5,061 nucleotides of DNA from an uncultured Campylobacter sp. (lineage in GTDB: Bacteria; Campylobacterota; Campylobacteria; Campylobacterales; Campylobacteraceae), in contig CALISV010000063.1 in the NCBI GenBank assembly GCA_938041615.1, forward strand, positions 1 to 5,061, given 5' to 3'. Both the position numbers and the translations under genes were made by a program. Of the stretch, positions 1 through 5,061 are shown piece by piece; within the stretch, counting starts at the first letter, position 1; each line of letters starts with the position of its first letter. The notes under the pieces were generated by a model that worked only from the letters and a program-made list of their open reading frames with translations, did no database searches and had not been told where the DNA came from.

Positions 1-1695
1 CTTGATGATGAAATTTTAGTGCAGTTTGACGAGCCGATCTTTGTAACTGACAAAAACGAAAGCGATCTTTTGCCACTTATCACAAAGGTTTATAACGAGC
101 TAACAGGCGTTGCAAATAACATCAAAATCGTGTTTGCGACATATTTTGAGCATGCGATCAAGGCAGTTAGTGAAGTGGCTAAAACTAAAATTTACGGCAT
201 CGCGCTTGACTTCATTCACGGCAAGAGAAATTTCGAAGCACTTGAGACTATTAAAAATAGCCATTTGACGTTATTGGCTGGTGTGATAGATGGCAGAAAT
301 ATCTGGAAAAGCAACATCAATGAAAAAGTAAAACTTGTTCGTGAAATTTCAGAAAAAATAGGCGGCAAAGACTTTTACATCGGCACTTCGTGCTCGCTTC
401 TTCACGTACCATACACGCTAAAATATGAAGAGAATTTAAACCCTGAGATCAAAAGCTGGCTAAGCTTTGCGGTTGAGAAGCTTGATGAGATCAAGATCAT
501 CACAAAACTAGCAAACGGCGAGAAACTTGATGAGAGCGAAACAAAAATTTATGAAGAAAATAAAAATGCCGTTAAAACTCGCGCTACTTCAAAGCTCATC
601 CACTCTGAAAGCGTTCAAAACCGCATCAAAAATTTAAGCAAATTTGAGCGTGATGAGAAATTTGAAGACCGCATCAAAATTCAACGTGAAACGCTAAAAT
701 ACGGCATCTTACCAACAACAACGATAGGTAGCTTCCCTCAAACGGTTGATCTTCGTGTACTTCGCCAAAATTTCAAAAAAGGCGAGATCGACGCGAGCGC
801 GTATGAAGCAGGTATCAAAAAATACATCGACGACTGCGTCAAATTTCAAGAAGATATCGGCCTAGACGTGCTAGTCCACGGCGAGCCTGAGCGTAACGAC
901 ATGGTCGAGTATTTCGGCGAGCAGATCGAAGGGTATGCATTTAGCGAAAACGGCTGGGTGCAAAGCTACGGCAGCCGCTGCGTGAAACCGCCTCTACTTT
1001 TTGGCGACGTGAGCCGCCCAAAGGCGATGACCGTCGAGTGGATGAAATACGCCCAAAGTCGCACTAGCCGCATAATGAAGGGCATGCTAACTGGACCTGT
1101 AACCATGCTAAACTGGAGCTTCGTGCGCGACGACCTACCTCGTAGCGAAGTGGCCAAGCAGCTTGCGCTTTGCATATTTGACGAGATCGCAGACCTGCAA
1201 GACGCCGGCATCCGCATCATCCAAGTGGACGAAGCGGCATTTAAAGAGGGCTATCCGCTACGCGCCGAAAACATCCCTGCGTACGAGAAATTTGCGGTTG
1301 ATTGCTTTAAACTCTCCGTTAGCTCGGCCGAGCCTAAAACGCAGATCCACACGCATATGTGCTACTCCGAGTTTAACGACATTATTAAGACGATCGAGGC
1401 GATGGACGCCGACGTCATCAGCATCGAGACCGCTCGCAGCGGCAACGAACTGCTAAAGATCTTTAAATCCGTCGGCTACAAACAAGAAGTCGGCCCCGGC
1501 GTCTACGACATCCACAGCCCGCGCGTACCTAGCACCGATGAGATCGTGCGTCAGATCCGCGCGCTGCTCGAGGTTCTACCAAAAGAACAGCTCTGGATCA
1601 ACCCTGACTGCGGCCTAAAAACGCGCAAATGGGAAGAGGTCGAGCCGAGCCTAAAAAATATGGTCGAAGCCGTCAAAATCGTAAGAAATTCATAA
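1..1695 (+). CDS. metE: Cobalamin-independent methionine synthase MetE, 3' part (5' end outside window)
   Basis: MetE is the cytoplasmic enzyme that transfers the methyl group of 5-methyltetrahydrofolate (polyglutamate) to homocysteine, the last step of methionine synthesis, without vitamin B12. The frame is open from base 1; the GTG at 19 is an internal valine (VQFDEP), not the start. Window codon n corresponds to E. coli residue n+189 throughout the C-terminal half, so about 189 N-terminal residues are missing and the whole protein would be ~753 aa, the usual length. Visible landmarks, in E. coli numbering: HGEPERND with Glu484 (877-900), Asp599 in IIQVDEAAF (1228), zinc ligands His641 and Cys643 in HTHMCY (1354, 1360), Glu665 in SIETARS (1426), catalytic His694 in DIHSP (1513), and zinc ligand Cys726 in NPDCGLKTR (1609). 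All are intact, so the enzyme should be active if the 5' part is sound. Odd point: GC content jumps from about 38% before ~780 to about 54% after it, with matching codon shifts. The promoter is outside the window. Confidence 0.97.
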   Translation, partial: LDDEILVQFDEPIFVTDKNESDLLPLITKVYNELTGVANNIKIVFATYFEHAIKAVSEVAKTKIYGIALDFIHGKRNFEALETIKNSHLTLLAGVIDGRNIWKSNINEKVKLVREISEKIGGKDFYIGTSCSLLHVPYTLKYEENLNPEIKSWLSFAVEKLDEIKIITKLANGEKLDESETKIYEENKNAVKTRATSKLIHSESVQNRIKNLSKFERDEKFEDRIKIQRETLKYGILPTTTIGSFPQTVDLRVLRQNFKKGEIDASAYEAGIKKYIDDCVKFQEDIGLDVLVHGEPERNDMVEYFGEQIEGYAFSENGWVQSYGSRCVKPPLLFGDVSRPKAMTVEWMKYAQSRTSRIMKGMLTGPVTMLNWSFVRDDLPRSEVAKQLALCIFDEIADLQDAGIRIIQVDEAAFKEGYPLRAENIPAYEKFAVDCFKLSVSSAEPKTQIHTHMCYSEFNDIIKTIEAMDADVISIETARSGNELLKIFKSVGYKQEVGPGVYDIHSPRVPSTDEIVRQIRALLEVLPKEQLWINPDCGLKTRKWEEVEPSLKNMVEAVKIVRNS

Positions 1696-1724
1696 TTTCG
1701 ACCGCTTGCGACTCGGATAAATTT

Positions 1725-1763
1725 GCCGCTTTGCCGTTTAAATTTGCGGCCGAAGCGGCTTTT
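1725..1763 (+). terminator. Probable Rho-independent terminator after metE
   Basis: GCCGCTT (1725-1731) pairs with AAGCGGC (1753-1759). An inner GCCG (1733-1736) can pair with CGGC (1747-1750), and TTTT follows at 1760-1763. The structure begins 29 bases after the metE stop codon, the expected place for a terminator. The loop is long and the T-run short, so termination may be partial, which would allow some read-through into the downstream gene. Confidence 0.5.
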
Positions 1764-1857
1764 GACCGCTAAATTTTGGGCGATGATTTTTAAAACCCGC
1801 TCAAATTTGACGCGGAGCAAATTTGCCGGTCGCGAGCAAGCAAAATTTACCTGCGCA

Positions 1858-1900
1858 CGCGCCGCTACGGCATAAATTTGACCGCAAACGGCGCGGTTTT
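1858..1900 (+). promoter_or_regulatory. GC-rich hairpin with T-run just upstream of the MetF-like gene
   Basis: CGCGCCG (1858-1864) and CGGCGCG (1889-1895) form a perfect 7-bp, all-GC inverted repeat with a 24-base loop, followed by GTTTT. It ends about 28 bases before the ATG at 1924. It could be a second terminator for metE transcripts or an attenuator-like leader structure. No SAM-riboswitch core or leader peptide could be recognised, so a specific regulatory mechanism is not claimed. Confidence 0.35.
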
Positions 1901-1923
1901 CTACATTTTAATTTGGAAATTTC

Positions 1924-2805
1924 ATGCTAAAAGAAAAAATCTTAAACAAAGAAAAGGGGCTCGTACTCTACGGGCTAACGCCGCCAAAGGCCGAATTTGA
2001 CGAAGCCAAGCTGCGCGACATCTCCGATCGCTGGACGGGCAGGATAGAGAGCATAAACGCCGACGGGCTCGTACTTTACGAGGTGCAAGACGAAAGCGAG
2101 AGAAACGAAAGCGAGCGGACATTCGAGTTTAGTGGCACGCTAAGTCCCGAAACCTACTACCGCGACTACCTAAACGTCGCGACGCCAAGCGTTTTTTACC
2201 GCGTGGCTAGCGGCTACGACGAGGACGCATTTCGCGCGGCGATTGCGGCTCAAAGCTCAAATCTAAACGTGTTAGTCGGAGCTACGTCTAGCTCGCAAAA
2301 AGTGCGGTTAAATTTGGCTCGCGCGTACGAGATCGCGGGCGAATTTGAAAATTTGGCCGCGGGCGGCGTATGTATCGCCGAACGTCACGCCAAAAAGGGC
2401 GACGAACCGCAAAGGATGCGCGAAAAGATCGCGGCTGGAGCGAAGTTTTTCATCTCGCAGGCGATTTTTGACGCGGAGATGACGCGCAAATTTTTAGAGG
2501 ACTGCGCGGCTGCAAAGATAACCGAGCCGATATTTCTCACGTTTTCTACGGCAGGCAATCCAAAAACGCTGGAGTTTATCAAATGGCTGGGCGTTAGCGT
2601 GCCTAGCTCGGTCGAAGATCGGCTAAACGCCAGTGAGGACTATCTGGCGCAAAGTTGCGAGATCATCAAAGAAATTTGGCGCGAGTTAAAGCAATTCGGC
2701 GACGAAAACGGGCTAAATTTGAGCGCAAACATCGAAAGCGTGATGGCAAAGCGCGCCGAGATCGAGGCGAGCCTAGAATTAGCTCGCGAGTTTAGGCAAA
2801 TTTAG
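1924..2805 (+). CDS. Methylenetetrahydrofolate reductase-family protein (MetF-like, atypical active site)
   Basis: Classical MetF is a cytoplasmic flavoprotein that reduces 5,10-methylene- to 5-methyltetrahydrofolate, the methyl donor used by MetE. At 293 aa this protein is close to the length of single-domain bacterial MetF (about 296 aa). Family landmarks are YGLTPPK (16-22), in the place of the EFFPPR strand; VQDESER (54-60); LVGATSSSQ (117-125), in the place of LRGD; and FISQAIFD (176-183), which keeps the substrate-binding Gln of QFFFD. However, the catalytic Glu28 position appears to be Gly17 and the flavin-contacting Asp120 position appears to be Ala120, so it belongs to a divergent subfamily and the exact reaction is uncertain. 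The ATG at 1924 has only a weak GGA about seven bases upstream. The gene follows metE after 228 bp, and location supports a folate/methionine role. The symbol is left blank because a classical metF may exist elsewhere in the genome. Confidence 0.8.
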   Translation: MLKEKILNKEKGLVLYGLTPPKAEFDEAKLRDISDRWTGRIESINADGLVLYEVQDESERNESERTFEFSGTLSPETYYRDYLNVATPSVFYRVASGYDEDAFRAAIAAQSSNLNVLVGATSSSQKVRLNLARAYEIAGEFENLAAGGVCIAERHAKKGDEPQRMREKIAAGAKFFISQAIFDAEMTRKFLEDCAAAKITEPIFLTFSTAGNPKTLEFIKWLGVSVPSSVEDRLNASEDYLAQSCEIIKEIWRELKQFGDENGLNLSANIESVMAKRAEIEASLELAREFRQI

Positions 2806-2809
2806 GAGA
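2804..2809 (+). promoter_or_regulatory. Ribosome binding site overlapping the MetF-like stop codon
   Basis: AGGAGA starts inside the TAG stop of the upstream gene (2803-2805) and ends four bases before the ATG at 2814. This fixes the start of the DUF3137 gene and suggests that the two genes share a transcript and are translationally coupled. Confidence 0.75.
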
Positions 2810-2813
2810 AAAG

Positions 2814-3947
2814 ATGGCGGATACGGACGAGCTCTACGCCAAGGCAAAACGCGCCAACGTGCTCAAAAAACTCATGCGCGTAGCTGCCGTCCTGATTGCC
2901 GCGTCCGCCATTTTTGCGCTATTAAGCGCGCTCCTAAACGGCGGGCTTTACGAGCCGTTTAGCTATCTTTTTATCGGCGCCATGGCTATTCTTTTTATCG
3001 TTCCTTCGGTTTACGGATTTATAGCAAATTTTTATGCAAAATCGGTGGAAACTCCAAACGAAAATGCTCAAAATTTCGTCTCTAGCGAGATTGCCGCCGA
3101 GCTGAGCGAGCTAGAAAACGAGCGCGTAAATTTAGTAGCCGCCGTCAAAAAAGCAACTCTTATCGCCCTTGCGGTGGGCGTTTGCGTAGGCGCAGCTGCG
3201 GCGTATTTTTTAGACGCGATTTTCGGCGTGACGCTGGGCACTATCTCATATGCTGCGACGACTGGCCTTTTGACTGCGTCTAAAAGGCGAGAATTTAGGG
3301 CAAATTTTAAACGTCAAATCATAGAAAATATCGTAAAAAAGCACGGCCTTAGCTACGATAAAGACCGCGGGCTGGGGCTTGATGATTTTTTTACGATTTA
3401 CGATTGCAGGGTCGATGAGTGGAGCAGCGAGGATCTGGTGGAGGGCGATATAGATGGCGTTAGCGTCAAATTTAGCGACTTTTACGCGGCCAAAAAGGTG
3501 AAAAAGAAAAATAGCACCGAGACGGTCGTGCAGTTTCAAGGCGTGCTTTTTAAGGCCGATTTTAACAAAACCTTAAGCTCCATAACTCAAATTTCGCATG
3601 TAAACTCAAGAAATTTAGCCATCTACGGGCAGAAGGCGAATATGGACGACGTGAGATTTGAAGAGATCTTTGACGTCTATACGACCGATCAGATCGGCGC
3701 TAGATACGCACTTAGCCCGGCGCTGATGGAAAAATTTACTCTGCTTTGCTTAAGGCTAGACGCGCCCGTAAACGCCGTTTTTAAGGATAATCAAATCTTT
3801 ATCGCCGTAGAGACCTGGCGCGACGACTTTGAGCCAGATATCCGCAAGTCCCTAATAAACAACGAAACCATAGCGCTTTACGAGAGCGAGATAGCAAGCT
3901 TTACTCAGATAGTAAAAGAGCTAAATTTAAACCGTAAAATTTGGTAG
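2814..3947 (+). CDS. DUF3137 domain membrane protein, four predicted transmembrane helices
   Basis: This is a 377-residue inner-membrane protein of unknown function. Four hydrophobic segments are visible, at about 22-42, 50-73, 114-133 and 137-155, arranged as two helical hairpins. Between the pairs lies an acidic stretch (79-107) that looks helical, and the last pair is followed by basic residues (KRREFRANFKR). The remaining ~215 residues form a soluble domain with the hallmarks of DUF3137: FQGVLFKADF (241-250), then FEEIFDVYTTDQIGARYAL (282-300) followed by SPALMEKF, and a C-terminal LNLNRKIW. Known DUF3137 proteins show this order of an F.GVLF strand, a D..ARY.L.P..M motif and a terminal short helix. 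Some DUF3137 genes sit beside lemA-type genes, but none is visible here. The strong AGGAGA site and 8-bp gap indicate an operon with the MetF-like gene. No catalytic motif is evident; family assignment is from recalled motifs rather than a search. Confidence 0.85.
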   Translation: MADTDELYAKAKRANVLKKLMRVAAVLIAASAIFALLSALLNGGLYEPFSYLFIGAMAILFIVPSVYGFIANFYAKSVETPNENAQNFVSSEIAAELSELENERVNLVAAVKKATLIALAVGVCVGAAAAYFLDAIFGVTLGTISYAATTGLLTASKRREFRANFKRQIIENIVKKHGLSYDKDRGLGLDDFFTIYDCRVDEWSSEDLVEGDIDGVSVKFSDFYAAKKVKKKNSTETVVQFQGVLFKADFNKTLSSITQISHVNSRNLAIYGQKANMDDVRFEEIFDVYTTDQIGARYALSPALMEKFTLLCLRLDAPVNAVFKDNQIFIAVETWRDDFEPDIRKSLINNETIALYESEIASFTQIVKELNLNRKIW

Positions 3948-4058
3948 TTTTGAAATTTAGACGGCTTTGCGGGTCGCAGCTCAAATTTGGATGCAATGAT
4001 AAAATTTTACGTAAATTTAATCACGATATAGCATAAATATTTTCTAAACATTAAAGCG

Positions 4059-4073
4059 TTTTTGTAGTATAAT
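4059..4073 (+). promoter_or_regulatory. Sigma-70-type promoter for the small secreted protein gene
   Basis: A perfect TATAAT (-10) lies at 4068-4073, preceded by TTTTTG at 4059-4064 and an AT-rich tract with periodic T-runs, as is typical of Campylobacter and Helicobacter housekeeping promoters that lack a clear -35 box. Transcription would start near A4080, giving a leader of about 24 bases that contains the AAAGGAG ribosome binding site (4092-4098). A 10-bp palindrome, TTTACGTAAA (4006-4015), lies about 55 bases upstream of the -10. It could be an operator, but it may be chance in such AT-rich DNA. Confidence 0.75.
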
Positions 4074-4103
4074 CGCCTTACAAATCCACACAAAGGAGTC
4101 GTC

Positions 4104-4430
4104 ATGAAAAAGTTGATTTTAGCTATCTTTTTGGCGTGTTTGGCGTTGTCTTCGGCACAAGGCGGCCAAGAGTACGGCGATGGATTGAGAGCCGTATCCA
4201 GAGGAGAGTGGGCTAACGCGGTGCAGTATTTCACGGCTGCTTGTTATAACTATAACGATAACGAAGCAGGCTCTTGCAAAGAGCTTGGCGTGATATACGA
4301 GTACGGCAAGGGCGGTGCGGGCCCTCAGAGAGTGAAAAAAAATGACGCTCTCTCAAAGCAAGCTTACGCGCAATGCTGCAAAAAGAGCGGTGGCCTCATG
4401 AGAGAGTGCTGCAAAAAGGTCGGCAAATAA
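4104..4430 (+). CDS. Small secreted cysteine-rich Sel1/TPR-like protein
   Basis: The product is a 108-residue precursor, probably periplasmic. It starts with a clear signal peptide: MKK, a hydrophobic core to about residue 16, and a likely signal peptidase I site after SSA (18|19). Cys12 sits in the hydrophobic core, and its context (FLAC) fits a lipobox poorly. The mature part resembles one to one and a half Sel1/TPR-like helical repeats: a first helix pair YGDGLRAVSRGEWANAVQYF (24-43), then CKELGVIYEYGKG (58-70), the signature of the repeats in Helicobacter cysteine-rich (Hcp) proteins. Cys47 and Cys58 could form the intra-repeat disulfide seen in Hcp proteins. The C-terminus has two unusual Cys-Cys pairs (91-92 and 102-103) in a Lys-rich context. 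The ATG has an excellent AAAGGAG five bases upstream and its own promoter, so the gene is monocistronic. Function is unknown; a role in protein-protein interaction or in redox or metal binding is only inference. Confidence 0.85.
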   Translation: MKKLILAIFLACLALSSAQGGQEYGDGLRAVSRGEWANAVQYFTAACYNYNDNEAGSCKELGVIYEYGKGGAGPQRVKKNDALSKQAYAQCCKKSGGLMRECCKKVGK

Positions 4431-4463
4431 TCGCGGCTCGTTCTGGGCACTAGCTTTAAGTAT

Positions 4464-4503
4464 GCGGTCGCTTTGGGTGTGGAATTTAGCCTTGGGCGGT
4501 CGC
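4464..4503. repeat. Short direct repeat GCGGTCGC in the convergent intergenic region
   Basis: GCGGTCGC occurs at 4464-4471 and again at 4496-4503, with start points 32 bases apart. The second copy runs into a 10-bp palindrome, TCGCATGCGA (4500-4509). It lies in the 215-bp stretch (4431-4645) between two convergent genes. No convincing gene or strong terminator is seen in the rest of that stretch. Confidence 0.35.
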
Positions 4504-4645
4504 ATGCGAAATTTATGCTTTAGCGATTTTGGCTCAAATTTATCAAATTTTACTTCTTTGGTGTTGTAGTGCAGGTCTATTTTCATGAGGCTATAAATTT
4601 GTGTTCGAGCGACATTTTCTAAATTTGCTGAGCTTGTTTTGGATT

Positions 4646-5026
4646 TTATTCGGTTAAATTTTGTTCGGCGGCCTGAAGGACTTTTTCTAGCTTTTTGTTA
4701 TTTTTACCGTCTTTTTCGAGATATAGTCGCTGTTGTTCTTTTAGGGCTTTAAAAATTTGCGCTCGCTCTTTGCCGCTCGTTATTTCAAGCAACGCTTGTG
4801 CCCAGTTAGCAGGGTAACCAAAGCCGTATTCGCCTATGCCTGCAAGAGTTTTTTGCATTCGCTTGGCGTCATAGTTTAGATTGTGAATGGGGTAGGTCGG
4901 GATGATTTTTAGCGTTTCTCGCTCCGCTATTTCGCAGGAGATCAGTTCTTTTGCTAGCTCGATACGTATTTTTAAAATTTCTTTGATCTGATCGTTTGTG
5001 TAGTGGTTTGACTTGCGCGAATTCAC
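4646..5026 (-). CDS. Hypothetical protein, 126 aa, GTG start
   Basis: I do not recognise this protein. It is polar, charged and probably mostly helical. Helices are likely at about 11-38 (NDQIKEILKIRIELAKELI onward) and 85-122, around a central segment rich in aromatic and Gly residues, GIGEYGFGYPANWAQALLEI (63-82). There is no signal peptide or membrane segment, so it is probably cytoplasmic. Codon use (AAA, GAA, CAA-ATT-TTT, CTA) matches the neighbouring genes, and the frame is open for 126 codons, which supports a real gene. The start is uncertain: GTG at 5026 is the only usable start before Met57, an in-frame TAA lies just two codons upstream (5030-5032), and no good ribosome binding site precedes it. 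The true start could lie elsewhere if there is a frameshift, or the gene could be the decayed 3' part of a longer one. It converges on the small secreted protein gene, 215 bp away. Confidence 0.6.
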   Translation of the reverse strand: MNSRKSNHYTNDQIKEILKIRIELAKELISCEIAERETLKIIPTYPIHNLNYDAKRMQKTLAGIGEYGFGYPANWAQALLEITSGKERAQIFKALKEQQRLYLEKDGKNNKKLEKVLQAAEQNLTE

Positions 5027-5061
5027 TGCTTATATATTCGTTTTAATCTTTCTTTTCTTCA

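Larger units (their letters stand above)
1719..1922. repeat. Cluster of AAATTT words in the metE-metF-like spacer
   Basis: Eight copies of AAATTT fall in about 200 bases, starting at 1719, 1740, 1771, 1803, 1819, 1843, 1874 and 1917. Five of them read AAATTTG followed by a GC-rich stretch. The word is its own reverse complement, so it has no strand. It is also abundant in the coding sequences here, where it encodes pairs such as Lys-Phe, Asn-Leu and Gln-Ile. The spacer therefore looks like a patchwork of AT-rich words and GC-rich blocks rather than a coding remnant. No function can be assigned from the sequence. Confidence 0.5.

Noticed and set aside
19..21. GTG at 19 as the start of metE
   Set aside because: The frame is open back to base 1, and the residue is an internal Val in the N-terminal domain. 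Alignment spacing shows about 189 residues lie upstream of the window.
1551..1820. Minus-strand open frame over the metE 3' end and the spacer
   Set aside because: It is mostly antisense to conserved metE sequence that includes the zinc-ligand Cys codon, has no recognisable motif, and arises from the GC-rich codon pattern.
1858..1923. SAM riboswitch or T-box upstream of the MetF-like gene
   Set aside because: There is too little sequence and only one simple hairpin; none of the conserved core elements of these RNAs is visible.
3964..3985. Possible terminator hairpin (TGCG GGT CGCA) after the DUF3137 gene
   Set aside because: The stem is only four base pairs with no useful T-run after it.
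4500..4530. Possible terminator (TCGCAT paired with ATG...GCGA, then TTTT) after the secreted protein gene
   Set aside because: The pairing needs a five-base bulge, the stem is short, and it lies about 70 bases after the stop codon. It is too weak to annotate.
4353..4586. Minus-strand open frame of 77 codons, starting ATG at 4586 in the convergent spacer
   Set aside because: It has no ribosome binding site, runs antisense into the 3' end of the well-supported secreted protein gene, and its Lys-Phe pairs come from AAATTT words. A gene remnant cannot be excluded.

Overview
The window looks like a chromosomal segment from a Campylobacter-type epsilonproteobacterium, probably one of the higher-GC species of the rectus/showae/curvus kind. 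The reasons are the very frequent AAATTT words in and between genes, a TATAAT promoter preceded by a T-run/TTG element instead of a clear -35 box, and MetE and DUF3137 protein sequences of Campylobacter style. Species assignment is inference.

Layout, left to right. (1) Bases 1-1695 (+) carry the last ~564 codons of metE, cobalamin-independent methionine synthase. The first ~189 codons lie outside the window. All zinc ligands and the catalytic His are intact. (2) A 228-bp spacer (1696-1923) holds two GC-rich inverted repeats, each followed by a T-run, and eight AAATTT words. (3) Bases 1924-2805 (+) encode a 293-residue protein of the methylenetetrahydrofolate reductase (MetF) fold that lacks two residues diagnostic of the classical enzyme. 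(4) Eight bases later, with its ribosome binding site overlapping the previous stop codon, comes a 377-residue four-helix membrane protein with a DUF3137 C-terminal domain (2814-3947, +). (5) A well-formed promoter (~4059-4073) drives a small secreted cysteine-rich Sel1/TPR-like protein (4104-4430, +). (6) After 215 non-coding bases with a short direct repeat, an unrecognised 126-residue protein is encoded convergently on the minus strand (4646-5026) from a GTG start.

How the genes relate: MetE takes the methyl group of 5-methyltetrahydrofolate to make methionine, and MetF supplies that folate, so a MetF-fold gene next to metE makes biochemical sense. The atypical active site leaves open whether this copy is the working reductase. 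The DUF3137 gene appears translationally linked to it but has no evident metabolic connection.

The strongest unexpected signal is inside metE. By hand count, the first 780 bases are about 38% GC and the remaining coding part about 54%. The change is abrupt and falls just after the start of the catalytic barrel, which suggests a mosaic gene made by recombination. I found no CRISPR, tRNA, rRNA, insertion sequence or defence system, and nothing that amounts to a clearly new multi-gene system.
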